DNA of 32,034 nucleotides from Spirochaetaceae bacterium. GTDB taxonomy: Bacteria; Spirochaetota; Spirochaetia; WRBN01. The stretch's first letter is position 1. Each line of letters begins with the position of its first letter. The stretch covers positions 1 through 32,034 of the forward strand of contig JAHHUI010000005.1 of the NCBI GenBank assembly GCA_020024055.1. Reading direction: 5' to 3'. Below are positions 17,068 to 24,705 of the stretch, in pieces. The notes beneath the pieces were generated by a model, which was not told the DNA's origin, did not search any database, and was given only the letters and a program-made list of their open reading frames with translations. The position numbers and the translations under genes were made by a program.

Positions 17068-17096
17068 AGTATACTCTCCACCAGTATCGTTGTCAA
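17068..17096 (-). promoter_or_regulatory. Strong sigma-70-like promoter of flaA
   Basis: Minus-strand TTGACA (17091-17096), a 17-base spacer and TATACT (17068-17073): a consensus -35, ideal spacing and a five-of-six -10. The bases just upstream (17097-17110) are AT-rich and there are long A tracts at about 17124-17149, which could act as an UP element. Transcription would start near 17061, about 50 bases before the flaA ATG. The promoter type implies that flaA expression does not depend on sigma-28. Confidence 0.85.
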
Positions 17097-17176
17097 TGTT
17101 GAAATAAATTAGCCGCTGAAGCGATTTTTTTTATTTTTTTGAAAAAAATATTGATGATTGGTTTAAAATCAGCCGA

Positions 17177-17617
17177 TTAGGGTGTTTCTGCCTGCCGGCC
17201 GTTGATAAAGATCTGTACTTCGTTAAAAATAGGAAAATTAATACTGACTATTTTTTTTAACATTTCTAAATCTGTCTTTTTAATTTTGGAAGAGTCTTTG
17301 ACTGTCAGGCTGATGAACACCTGCCGCTGGCTTGTCTGCACGCCTTGCAGTTCTGCCGTGCCGGCAAAAAGAGGACGAAAAAACACCACTGGTGGCCGTC
17401 GAAGCGCCACGCTGACCAAGTCTGTCACCGATCGAGCGCTGTTCAAGCCATGGCGGGGAAACCCCAAGCGTACACCCTGCACGCGATCATTTACCAAATG
17501 ATGATACAGCAAAACACGCGGTACGCGTCGATGCTCACTTGTAAAATAGAAAAAAACAGACAAACAAAATGAGGCTACTAAGGCACATAAAAAGAAAATA
17601 CGCGTTGCTTTAATCAC
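17177..17617 (-). CDS. GerM-domain (GerMN) membrane-anchored protein
   Basis: A 146-residue protein with an N-terminal hydrophobic anchor (about 6-25) and a periplasmic domain. Its pattern RPLFAGTAELQGVQTSQRQVFISLT and then LEMLKKIVSINFPIFNEVQIFINGRQ matches the GerMN domain found in GerM and LpqB. The frame can start at TTG 17623, but GTG at 17617, inside the amidase stop region, is preferred because GGAG lies 10 bases before it; for TTG the spacing is only 4. It overlaps the amidase gene by 8 bases, a sign of translational coupling. GerMN domains occur in envelope proteins next to amidases, also in non-sporing bacteria; the exact role is unknown. Confidence 0.75.
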   Translation of the reverse strand: MIKATRIFFLCALVASFCLSVFFYFTSEHRRVPRVLLYHHLVNDRVQGVRLGFPRHGLNSARSVTDLVSVALRRPPVVFFRPLFAGTAELQGVQTSQRQVFISLTVKDSSKIKKTDLEMLKKIVSINFPIFNEVQIFINGRQAETP

Positions 17618-18632
17618 GTTCAAAATACTCCAGAAAATTTACTATGCCATTGTAAAGCAATTTGCTTAGTGTTTTCAAGTGCTGCTGATCGCCCAGGCGC
17701 CGTGCCTCTTGGGGATGGGTGACAAAACCGATTTCCACCAAAACTGCTGCCATCTGGGCATTGCGCACAACAAACCAGCTTTCTCGGCGAATTCCTCTGT
17801 TTTTGGTCAAATGACCTATGCCCTGATCCAAGGCATCCAACAAAAAATTGGCCAGGCGCTTGCTTTCTGCCAAATACTCTTCCTGTATCACTTTATCCAA
17901 AGCTGTGCGCAGATTTTCATTCTTCACCTCTGCGCGATCCACCAGGCGGCGCTCGACAGTATCGGGCAAATACCACACTTCAAATCCTTGGGCCCCCTGG
18001 GGGTTGCGCGGGGTGGCATTGGCATGCAAAGAAATATAAATTTCTGCCTGGCCTGGATCCAGTTTCTGTTTATTCGCAATTTCCACTCTCTCTTCTAAAG
18101 AAGGGTATACATCGGTGCGCCTGGTCATCAGGATTTTTTTATTGGGATATTTTTTCTTCAGCAGGCTCTCCAGCTCTAATCCCAGTGTCAATGTGATGTC
18201 TTTCTCGCGCACCACAAAATCCCCATGCCGGCCAATAGAGCCTGAATCGCGCCCGCCATGCCCGGGGTCGATTAAAATCACAGCCACCTGATGCCCCCCG
18301 CTGCGTGCCTGTTCCACCATCAAATAATTATTTGTCAAGGGTGCCTCTAAATAGGCTGCAACCATATCTGTTGTTTTTTTGTCAAAATAAACCTGATTTT
18401 TATTTAAAAAAACACGCCCGTAGACCAGCTTATGACCCAGAACAATCTCCCTGTTGCCCACACTGAATGTCACGCGATAGCCGTCTTTCACCAAATATCC
18501 ACGTGAGAGCGCGCTGTCCCAATAAAACACAGCTCCCAGTCTTCCCGACAAGCTGGCAACACTGGTATTGGCCCCAAGAGAAATACAGGCCAAGAGACAG
18601 GCCATGAAGCAAAGTACTCTTTTCCATTTCAT
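17610..18632 (-). CDS. N-acetylmuramoyl-L-alanine amidase (Amidase_3, AmiC-like)
   Basis: A 340-residue secreted enzyme that cleaves the bond between the glycan and stem peptide of peptidoglycan. It has a signal peptide (MKWKRVLCFMACLLACISLGA), an N-terminal beta-rich domain (about 28-95) resembling copper-amine-oxidase-like/AMIN modules, and a C-terminal Amidase_3 domain. The zinc and catalytic residues are all visible: H125 in IDPGHGG, E143 in VREKDITL, H203 in SLHAN and E300 in VLVEIGFVTHP. Start ATG at 18632 has no clear Shine-Dalgarno; it lies 25 bases after the nucleotidase-like gene, so translation may depend on the upstream gene. It probably acts in cell separation or in inserting periplasmic flagella through the wall; that role is inference. 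Confidence 0.93.
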   Translation of the reverse strand: MKWKRVLCFMACLLACISLGANTSVASLSGRLGAVFYWDSALSRGYLVKDGYRVTFSVGNREIVLGHKLVYGRVFLNKNQVYFDKKTTDMVAAYLEAPLTNNYLMVEQARSGGHQVAVILIDPGHGGRDSGSIGRHGDFVVREKDITLTLGLELESLLKKKYPNKKILMTRRTDVYPSLEERVEIANKQKLDPGQAEIYISLHANATPRNPQGAQGFEVWYLPDTVERRLVDRAEVKNENLRTALDKVIQEEYLAESKRLANFLLDALDQGIGHLTKNRGIRRESWFVVRNAQMAAVLVEIGFVTHPQEARRLGDQQHLKTLSKLLYNGIVNFLEYFERD

Positions 18633-18657
18633 GCTTAATCAACTTATGTTCTGGGAT

Positions 18658-20628
18658 CTATTTTTCTTTTTTCCCCGAACTTTTTTTCTCATCACTATCA
18701 TCGTCTTTTTCGGCGCTCTCTTTATCTTCGCGTGTGGCCGCTGCCGCGGCGGCTGAAAGCCTGGGCTGATAACGATAAATTCCCTGCTCGCCAGAACTTC
18801 TGCGAATGAACTGCACAGTGCCGCCATTGCCGGCAATGGGTAAAAATTCCGAGGCTGTGACCGGGCGCACGAAATGAAGCTCGACAGGCTTATCAATAGT
18901 CAGGCGCCAATTATTTGCCGGGACCACATTAATATTATTCTTTTCATGCATATAGCCCAAAAGAATCGAACGCACATCCACTCCGCTGTCCCAGACAAAG
19001 CTGCTGCCCTCCAGCTGGCTGAGATAGGGATTATTCCTCACCAAATCACTATTCACCACCAGCAAAAACTGCTCGCCATCGCGCACGGGTCTGTTTCTAT
19101 ACTGCAAATTTTTAATTCTGCGTGCATTGGGCGTGGCCACAGACATATTGCGATAGCGGCTGGGTTGTGTCAGGTCGACCGTGTACGACACCCCATCCAG
19201 CATGGCAAATTGCTCAGGCGGGAAATTGCTGTTCAGGAAATATTGCGGCTCCTTAGAATCTGTATTCACGCGTATAAATCCCTGGCTGGTCCACTCCAGA
19301 TAATCGCGCACGTCTTTTCCGGTGATTTGAATGGCCAGAAGAGTGCCTGCTCGATTGTAAAATTTCAGCACATCGGCAATAGACACCTGTCCCTTGGGCA
19401 GGGTGACATATGTGTGATCTTCGTCTAAATGAAATGCCATGGGCGCGGCCAAAGACACCACCGGCAGGCCGCTTTGATTTCGGGGGATATTTTTGCTCAC
19501 ATAATCCATCTGGGCTTCATTCACCAGCTCTTCGGCAAAAGAATCCTGTACAGCGGCAAAATAATTTGTCACAGCCCCGTCCATTTTGGCCAGGGGGTCT
19601 TGCACAATAGATTTGATCATCTGATGATCTTTAGCCATAATCTTCTCTAAATTGGCATCACGCTGCGTGCTTTGCGCAATTTCCATTTCCTGGCTGTTCA
19701 CCTGCCATTCATGATTGCTGTAGGAAATACTCATGCGCACAAAAGCCACAGAGCTGGCATGCGTTCCCGGGGCAATGACAGGAACATTATTCATCAATTC
19801 ACTAAATCCATTGTGGCCGCCGGGAATCTGATCAAAACCCAGCACAATGAGATCCAGGCCTTCCACTTTGCTCAGCTTGTCCAGCTTGTCACGAATCTGC
19901 TCTTGCGGAGAATTCTGTAAAGCACCCAAATGCACATTGGCAATGACAAGGCCGGCGCCTTCTTTGCGCAGCTGGGGCATTAATTCCTTCAATTCGCTGT
20001 CCATCGGGCGCACTTCAATTCCCTGGGCCAGATACTGATCCACAGAAGGATCAATCAGGCCTACAATGGCCACTTTCAGGGGAACAAACCGCCCTGTGCT
20101 CTTAAATGTGCATTCACGAATGACATAAGGGCGGAAATGCCGGGCTTGCCCACTCTGCTCATAAATATTCGCATTTAAAAACTGTACTTTGTTCTGCTTT
20201 TCAATCTCATTAAGGATATCCAGGCCGTATTTAATCTCTCTGTATGAAAGACCTTTGGCATCATATTCTATATATTCCATGGCCTTAAGCACAGGATGCC
20301 TTTGAATCCTCAGGCCGGAATCTTTGCGGCGAGAGAGAATATAATCAAGAACAAAATTGCCGCTGAGGGCACCTCCGGCATCGATAAGAATAAAAGCCTC
20401 GTTTTCACGCTGATGTTCTTTAATTAAAGAAGACAAATATGTCAGGCCGCTGTCTTCTAAATCGTATCCGGCGGCATAGTCATATCCCATCACCTGCGCG
20501 CGAAGGTCGGCTGTGGCGGCTATTTCCAAAGTCACATCAAAATCCATATCCGTCAATGTTGTGTTTACAAAAAACAACACAACAAAAACCAAAAATAATC
20601 CCAAAAACCACAGAGCATTTTTGCTCAT
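18658..20628 (-). CDS. Membrane-anchored 5'-nucleotidase/CpdB-like protein with lost metal ligands
   Basis: A 656-residue protein with one N-terminal membrane helix (about 5-22) and an extracytoplasmic UshA/CpdB-like fold. An N-terminal calcineurin-like domain (to about 320) is followed by a C-terminal nucleotidase domain (VVSLAAPMAFHLDED, LKFYNRAGTLLAIQITGKDVRDYLEW, then FLLVVNSDLVRNNP). The expected metal motifs are degraded: TNDxHG is TADLR (39-43), DAGD is DAGG (83-86), GNHEFDYG is SYREIKYG (128-135), and the GGHSH-type motif reads GFDQ. Only the Asp of the first motif and the His in ANVHLG remain. The low-complexity charged C-terminus (EDKESAEKDDDSDEKK) is unusual. ATG at 20628 with GGGGGTG 8 bases upstream is the start. 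First gene of the operon with the amidase. Probably a pseudoenzyme. Confidence 0.85.
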   Translation of the reverse strand: MSKNALWFLGLFLVFVVLFFVNTTLTDMDFDVTLEIAATADLRAQVMGYDYAAGYDLEDSGLTYLSSLIKEHQRENEAFILIDAGGALSGNFVLDYILSRRKDSGLRIQRHPVLKAMEYIEYDAKGLSYREIKYGLDILNEIEKQNKVQFLNANIYEQSGQARHFRPYVIRECTFKSTGRFVPLKVAIVGLIDPSVDQYLAQGIEVRPMDSELKELMPQLRKEGAGLVIANVHLGALQNSPQEQIRDKLDKLSKVEGLDLIVLGFDQIPGGHNGFSELMNNVPVIAPGTHASSVAFVRMSISYSNHEWQVNSQEMEIAQSTQRDANLEKIMAKDHQMIKSIVQDPLAKMDGAVTNYFAAVQDSFAEELVNEAQMDYVSKNIPRNQSGLPVVSLAAPMAFHLDEDHTYVTLPKGQVSIADVLKFYNRAGTLLAIQITGKDVRDYLEWTSQGFIRVNTDSKEPQYFLNSNFPPEQFAMLDGVSYTVDLTQPSRYRNMSVATPNARRIKNLQYRNRPVRDGEQFLLVVNSDLVRNNPYLSQLEGSSFVWDSGVDVRSILLGYMHEKNNINVVPANNWRLTIDKPVELHFVRPVTASEFLPIAGNGGTVQFIRRSSGEQGIYRYQPRLSAAAAAATREDKESAEKDDDSDEKKSSGKKEK

Positions 20629-20657
20629 TTTGCGCACACCCCCACCATATGAACGCC

Positions 20658-20686
20658 AGTATAAACCACTTAAGCGCAATTTTCAA
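20658..20686 (-). promoter_or_regulatory. Sigma-70-like promoter of the nucleotidase-like/amidase/GerM operon
   Basis: Minus-strand TTGAAA (20681-20686), a 17-base spacer and TATACT (20658-20663), giving a start near 20651 and a leader of about 23 bases with a GGTGGGGG Shine-Dalgarno. It is back to back with the plus-strand promoter at 20725-20753. Confidence 0.75.
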
Positions 20687-20724
20687 TCTCTGGTCCGGCA
20701 ATACTGAACAGAAAATCTGCTGAC

Positions 20725-20753
20725 TTGAATAAATAGTAAATACCGTCTATCAT
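20725..20753 (+). promoter_or_regulatory. Sigma-70-like promoter placed for a leaderless transcript (20763 gene)
   Basis: TTGAAT (20725-20730), a 17-base spacer and TATCAT (20748-20753). The -10 ends only 9 bases before the ATG at 20763, so transcription would begin about 3 bases upstream of the start codon, with no room for a Shine-Dalgarno. Confidence 0.6.
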
Positions 20754-20762
20754 AGTTCTGTT

Positions 20763-21092
20763 ATGGAGAGAAGGCCCCTGCCAAATGAAAGCACAAAGGG
20801 ACTAAGTCTTTTTCTGCGCTGTGTGCTTATTGCGGCTGAAATATTGATTTTAGCTTTTGTCTATGCTTTGGCTCAAATGAATGGGCCCTTATGGCTTGCC
20901 CTGGGCCTGGCGGCCTTCATTGCTGCAGGCATTGTCATTTATTTTTTTGAAAAAACTCTTCGCGATGATGCCATGATCCGCCATGCCTATGAAGAGTCAA
21001 AAACTTTTTCTTTATGGCGATTTGTGCGTTTGGTCTTTGTCGGGGCGGGGCTTTGGATAATTGTTTTATCATTATGGGAAAAAATACGATAG
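20763..21092 (+). CDS. Small hypothetical membrane protein, three predicted helices
   Basis: A 109-residue protein of unknown function. It has a polar Arg/Lys-containing N-terminus (MERRPLPNESTKG) and three hydrophobic segments at about 15-38, 44-62 and 86-104. The loop between the second and third helix is charged and contains FFEKTLRDDAMIRHAYEESK. No catalytic motif or Cys is seen. The ATG at 20763 has no upstream Shine-Dalgarno and sits just behind a -10 box, so it may be translated from a leaderless mRNA. It is followed after 26 bases by a GNAT acetyltransferase with its own GGAGG, and the two are probably co-transcribed. The family is not recognised. Confidence 0.7.
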   Translation: MERRPLPNESTKGLSLFLRCVLIAAEILILAFVYALAQMNGPLWLALGLAAFIAAGIVIYFFEKTLRDDAMIRHAYEESKTFSLWRFVRLVFVGAGLWIIVLSLWEKIR

Positions 21093-21118
21093 TTTATTAA
21101 AACGGAGGGCAAGGCGCA

Positions 21119-21619
21119 TTGTTTGTGATTCGCAGCTATCAGGCTGAAGATTTTGATACAGTTTTAAAAATGCACGAAGACACAGTACGCACAATTAATG
21201 CGAAAGACTATTCCCCTCGGCAAATAGAAGCCTGGGCAACAAAAGACGAACTCGACATTGCCTCCTGGCGCCAGGCGCTCTCCAGCAGCTACAGCGTCGT
21301 GGCCGAAAGCCAGGGCCATTTGGTCGGCTTTGCCAATTTATTTATGAATCAGGGTTACATTGATCGTCTGTATGTGCATAAAGACTATCAGCGCCAAGGC
21401 ATTGCCCGCGCCATGTACAATACATTAGAGAGCAAAGCCATAGAAAGCAACATCGCGCTGCTGACTGTCGAGGCAGCGATTACATCGCGGCCCTTTTTTG
21501 AAAAAATGGGATTTCAATGTGTGCTGGAACAGCAGCAGAAAGTGAAAGACATTTTCCTCGAGAGCTTTATCCTGACCAAGGACTTAACAGCCTTAGCCGA
21601 AAAGACATCTCAGTCATGA
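21119..21619 (+). CDS. GNAT-family N-acetyltransferase
   Basis: A 166-residue acetyl-CoA-dependent acetyltransferase. The core fold is recognisable: FVIRSYQAEDFDTVLKMHEDTVRTI at the N-terminus, VVAESQGHLVGFANLF for beta-4, and the pyrophosphate-binding loop RLYVHKDYQRQGIARAMYNTLE, whose Gln-Arg-Gln-Gly-Ile-Ala fits the Q/R-x-x-G-x-A/G motif. The C-terminal strand has FFEKMGFQCVLEQQ, typical of small-molecule acetyltransferases of unknown substrate. Start is TTG at 21119 with GGAGGG 9 bases upstream; a GTG two codons later is possible. Its last 10 bases overlap the convergent dnaB gene, so the 3' ends are antisense to each other. Confidence 0.88.
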   Translation: MFVIRSYQAEDFDTVLKMHEDTVRTINAKDYSPRQIEAWATKDELDIASWRQALSSSYSVVAESQGHLVGFANLFMNQGYIDRLYVHKDYQRQGIARAMYNTLESKAIESNIALLTVEAAITSRPFFEKMGFQCVLEQQQKVKDIFLESFILTKDLTALAEKTSQS

Positions 21620-22932
21620 TAAGCATCAAGACCTTCATAGCGGGCATATTTGGGCACGAAAGCCATCTTCACCACACCCACGGGGCCATTGCGCTGCTTG
21701 GCCAGGATTAATTTTGTTTCAATCACATCATCCTGATTTTCTGGCCTGTGATCTCGATGCAGAAACATCACCACATCAGCGTCTTGCTCAATGGCGCCTG
21801 TCTCACGCAGGTCGGCCAGGGTGGGCTCTTTGCCGTCGGCGTCGCGGCGCAGCTGGCTGAGAATCACCACAGGAATCTCCAGCTCACGCGCCAGGGCCTT
21901 AATGCTGCGGCTGACCATGGCCATTTGTTCATAGCGAGGAACGGTCTGATTATCCACCGTGATAAGGCCCAGATAATCAATGAACAGCACTTTAATATCA
22001 TGTGCTGTTTTCAGGCGGCGTGCCTGGCTGCGCAGATCGGTCAGGCGAATATTGGGTGTGTCGTCCACGAAAAATGGTGTTTCGTACAAGCGCTCGGCGG
22101 CAGAATCCAGCGCGCCCCATTCGTTGGCTGTCATCAAAGACGGATTGCGCAGTTTTTTGGAATTAATACGCGCCTGGCTGGCCAAAAGGCGCAGCATCAA
22201 ATGAATCGCCGGCATTTCCAGGCTGAAAAACCCGCAAGGGATGCCCTGACGCGTAGCAATATTGTCCACCATAGACAATGCCAAGGCTGTCTTACCCACA
22301 CTGGGCCTGGCGCCGATGACAATCATCTCTGAATCCTGCAGGCCGGAAAGCAAATTGTCCAAATCAAGAAATTCTGTGGGGATCCCCGTATACAGATTTT
22401 TCGATTTTTTGCGCTGCTCCAGCACAACCATGGCCTGCTTGATCAGCGCACGCGAATCATGATAGGCGCTGGTGCGCTGGTGCTGATTGATCGCAAAAAT
22501 ATCCTGCTCTGCCTTCTCCAGGATAGACTCGGCACTCTTGCTCTTGTCCAGGGCCTCGCTGCGGATCACATCGCCAATATCTACCAGTCGTCGGCGCAGG
22601 GCATGTTCATAAATAATGCGTGTATATTGTTCAACATGCGCGGTGCTGGGCGGGCTGGATGTCAGCTGGGCCAGATAGACTATGCCCCCCACGCGATCCA
22701 GGGCATCCTGCGTGCGCAGCTCATCGGCCACCGTGATGGTGTCGACATTGCCCCCTTTTTCCAATATAGACAAAATGGCTGAAAAGATATGCTGATGTGC
22801 AGGTTTATAAAAATCTTCGCTGCCGATATAGCGCTCGACCAGATCGAGCGTGCTGCGCTTGAAAGACAGCAAGAGAGTACCCAGCAGGGCACTCTCTGCG
22901 TCAATATCGCACGGGGGCTGATAGGCCTCCAT
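21610..22932 (-). CDS. dnaB: Replicative DNA helicase DnaB
   Basis: A 440-residue hexameric helicase that unwinds DNA ahead of the replisome. It has an N-terminal primase-interaction domain (PCDIDAESALLGTLLLS, about 7-23) and a linker helix. The RecA-like C-terminal domain contains Walker A GARPSVGKT, FFSLEMP, IDYLGLI as Walker B, SRSIKALARELEIPVVILSQLRR and the DLRETGAIEQDADVVMFLHRD segment. Length is close to the usual 440-470. It lies 9 bases after rplI as last gene of the rpsF operon, an order also known from treponemes. The Shine-Dalgarno is weak (AGAGG 14 bases upstream), so coupling to rplI is likely. Confidence 0.97.
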   Translation of the reverse strand: MEAYQPPCDIDAESALLGTLLLSFKRSTLDLVERYIGSEDFYKPAHQHIFSAILSILEKGGNVDTITVADELRTQDALDRVGGIVYLAQLTSSPPSTAHVEQYTRIIYEHALRRRLVDIGDVIRSEALDKSKSAESILEKAEQDIFAINQHQRTSAYHDSRALIKQAMVVLEQRKKSKNLYTGIPTEFLDLDNLLSGLQDSEMIVIGARPSVGKTALALSMVDNIATRQGIPCGFFSLEMPAIHLMLRLLASQARINSKKLRNPSLMTANEWGALDSAAERLYETPFFVDDTPNIRLTDLRSQARRLKTAHDIKVLFIDYLGLITVDNQTVPRYEQMAMVSRSIKALARELEIPVVILSQLRRDADGKEPTLADLRETGAIEQDADVVMFLHRDHRPENQDDVIETKLILAKQRNGPVGVVKMAFVPKYARYEGLDAYHD

Positions 22933-22941
22933 GAAAGAAAA

Positions 22942-23409
22942 CTAAGCCTCTGCCGCGGCGGCTTCCTGGGCCACCACATTCAGCTGTAAAGCAGCAGTCT
23001 GATTTTCATAAAGCTTGATTTTAATAGAATAATTTCCCAAAAGCTTGATATTATGCGAAGGCAGCTCAATTTTCTTGCGCTCGACAATCATGCCTTTTTT
23101 GGCCAATTCCTCGGCAATCATCGCAGCTGTGACGGCACCAAAGATCTTGCCCTTTTCACCGCTGGCGACAGCGATTTCCAGGGCCTCGGCCTCAATCTTC
23201 TCGCGATGAGACATGGCCTCTTTGCGCTTTTCTTCCTTGCGTTTTTCAATATGATGTCTTCTTTTTTCCAATTCATTCAGGGCGGCTTTGTTGCACAAAA
23301 CAGCAAAACCCTGGGGAATGAGAAAATTGCGGCCATAGCCATCGGCCACCTCTTTAATATCACCCTCTTCACCCAGATTGGCGACATCTTTTTTCAGTAC
23401 GATTTTCAT
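22942..23409 (-). CDS. rplI: 50S ribosomal protein L9
   Basis: A 155-residue two-domain ribosomal protein. The N-terminal rRNA-binding domain starts MKIVLKKDVANLGEEGDIKEV and has DGYGRNFLIPQGFAV. It is followed by a long charged connecting helix (LNELEKRRHHIEKRKEEKRKEA) and a C-terminal domain with GEKGKIFGAVTAAMIAEEL. Length is at the upper end of normal (about 150). An Ala/Glu tail (QEAAAAEA) ends the protein. It lies between rpsR and dnaB in the operon. Confidence 0.98.
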   Translation of the reverse strand: MKIVLKKDVANLGEEGDIKEVADGYGRNFLIPQGFAVLCNKAALNELEKRRHHIEKRKEEKRKEAMSHREKIEAEALEIAVASGEKGKIFGAVTAAMIAEELAKKGMIVERKKIELPSHNIKLLGNYSIKIKLYENQTAALQLNVVAQEAAAAEA

Positions 23410-23442
23410 ATTAGAGTTTCTCCTTTTGGAATTCTGTCTTTT

Positions 23443-23742
23443 TTAATTGCCCACAAACGGCAGTAAAGCCAAATGTCTGGCTCTTTTCACACCGGTGGCA
23501 ATGGCACGCTGATGACGCGCGCAGGCGCCTGTGATGCGGGCAGGCAGAATCTTGCCGCGCTCTGTCACATAGCGGCCCAGAATCTCAACATCTTTATAGT
23601 CCACTTCATTGCGATTCACGCAGAAACGACATACTTTTTTTCTGAAAAATTTCGGTCGCCCGGGGCGTCTTTCCTTGTCTTCCCCGCTGAAGCGATCATC
23701 CGACTGTGCCGACTCATCTTTATAATCTTTTTTATCACTCAT
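23443..23742 (-). CDS. rpsR: 30S ribosomal protein S18
   Basis: A 99-residue protein of the 30S platform that pairs with S6. The conserved core FFRKKVCRFCVN, DYKDVEILGRYVTERGKILPARITGACARHQR and KRARHLALLPFV is intact, including the Cys residues of the zinc-binding form. An acidic N-terminal extension of about 30 residues is longer than in E. coli (75 residues). The frame extends nine codons upstream, but ATG at 23742 with GAGGGAGAG 8 bases before it is the better start. It lies between ssb and rplI. Confidence 0.98.
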   Translation of the reverse strand: MSDKKDYKDESAQSDDRFSGEDKERRPGRPKFFRKKVCRFCVNRNEVDYKDVEILGRYVTERGKILPARITGACARHQRAIATGVKRARHLALLPFVGN

Positions 23743-23788
23743 ATTTTTAACTCTCCCTCTTGTTTTCAATCACCTGGCGCCCTGGGCA

Positions 23789-24247
23789 TTAAAAAGGAAT
23801 ATCATCCTCAAAATCATCACCGGCGCTTTTGGGCGGCATGGCGGCTGCCGGGCGCGCGGGGGCTGCCTCTGAAGGTTCTGTCGTCCCGGCGGAACGATTC
23901 ATTCCCCCCATGCCCTCGCCGCCTGAATTCAGCAGCATAATATTATTAGCCAAAATGTATATACGCGAACGCGTCTGGCCCTCGCTTTCCCAGCGATCCT
24001 GGCGCAGTTCTCCGGTCACGGCAACAGGCCGTCCTTTCAGCAAAAAGCTTTGCAAGGCCTCAGCCTGCTTGCCAAAAATGGTGATATCAAAGAAATTAGC
24101 CTCGTCCACCCATTCTCCCGAAGCATCTTTTTTGCGTGTGTTCACGGCGATGCTGCAACGCAGTATCGCCAGTCCGCCGCCGGAAAATTTCAATTCGGAA
24201 TCACGTGTCAGTCGCCCAGCCACTGTAACGCTGTTAATATCTGCCAT
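23789..24247 (-). CDS. ssb: Single-stranded DNA-binding protein
   Basis: A 152-residue OB-fold protein that coats single-stranded DNA and recruits partners through its tail. The N-terminus MADINSVTVAGRLTRDSELKF, NFFDITIFGKQAEAL and KGRPVAVTGELRQDRWES are typical of SSB. A Gly/Ala/Pro-rich linker (about 105-140) ends in the acidic tip DDIPF, the conserved partner-binding end. The Shine-Dalgarno is weak and the start lies 10 bases after the rpsF stop, so coupling is likely. Length and domain order are normal. Confidence 0.98.
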   Translation of the reverse strand: MADINSVTVAGRLTRDSELKFSGGGLAILRCSIAVNTRKKDASGEWVDEANFFDITIFGKQAEALQSFLLKGRPVAVTGELRQDRWESEGQTRSRIYILANNIMLLNSGGEGMGGMNRSAGTTEPSEAAPARPAAAMPPKSAGDDFEDDIPF

Positions 24248-24257
24248 AATATTCTCA

Positions 24258-24608
24258 CTAGGCCTCTTCTGCGGCGGCTTTATGCGCAGCGGCGCGATGG
24301 CGTGCAGGGCGCGGCGGCTTCACCGGGCGGCTCTTTTTGCACACGATTAAATGACGCATGATCTGACTTTGCAGCTTCAGCTGTTCATCCAGTTTTGTGA
24401 AAATATCTGCGGCGCTTTGGAATGTGAACAGATGATAATGGCCGCGGGTTTCTTTGCCTAGCATATAGGCCAGATTGCGATCACCCATATCATCTTCTTT
24501 TTCAATCACGGCCCCGGCGGCTTTCAATTTGTCTTTCACCGCCTGCACGCCCTCAGGATAGCAGTTTTCTTTTGTATTGAAAACACACATCAATTCATAA
24601 GTTTTCAT
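24258..24608 (-). CDS. rpsF: 30S ribosomal protein S6
   Basis: A 116-residue protein opening MKTYELMCVFNTKENCY, with KEDDMGDRNLAYMLGKETRGHYHLFTF and a C-terminal tail rich in Lys, Arg, Pro and Ala. S6 binds S18 and 16S rRNA. The start has AAGGAGG about 11 bases upstream. It heads the operon rpsF-ssb-rpsR-rplI-dnaB behind a clear promoter. The tail (RPVKPPRPARHRAAAHKAAAEEA) is an extension beyond the conserved core. Confidence 0.97.
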   Translation of the reverse strand: MKTYELMCVFNTKENCYPEGVQAVKDKLKAAGAVIEKEDDMGDRNLAYMLGKETRGHYHLFTFQSAADIFTKLDEQLKLQSQIMRHLIVCKKSRPVKPPRPARHRAAAHKAAAEEA

Positions 24609-24639
24609 TTTTTCGGTTTTCCTCCTTTTGGACCCATGA

Positions 24640-24658
24640 CCCCAGGATATACCTGGAG
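24640..24658 (-). other. Hairpin in the rpsF leader, possible S6:S18 control element
   Basis: On the minus strand CTCCAGG, loop TATAT and CCTGGGG form a 7-base-pair stem (one U-G pair) in the approximately 60-base leader, about 10 bases before AAGGAGG. Ribosomal protein operons headed by rpsF often carry a regulatory S6:S18-binding leader structure, but the CCG-bulge motif known from other bacteria is not obvious here, so the role is uncertain. Confidence 0.3.
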
Positions 24659-24675
24659 TAAAGAGGCTATCTCAC

Positions 24676-24705
24676 TTTATACCCCAGGCATCCCTCTTGC
24701 GTCAA
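24676..24705 (-). promoter_or_regulatory. Sigma-70-like promoter of the rpsF operon
   Basis: Minus-strand TTGACG (24700-24705), an 18-base spacer and TATAAA (24676-24681). Transcription would begin near 24669. The -35 box lies inside TTGCGTCAA and overlaps the -35 of the opposite promoter for the binding-protein gene. Confidence 0.75.

Noticed and set aside
17100..17160. Runs of A/T with a small CGCT/AGCG inverted repeat, looking like a terminator in the plus direction
   Set aside because: No plus-strand gene ends there and the loop is too small; an upstream AT-rich element for the flaA promoter is a simpler reading.
21748..22332. A 194-codon open frame on the plus strand inside dnaB
   Set aside because: Shadow frame of dnaB, no Shine-Dalgarno and no motif.
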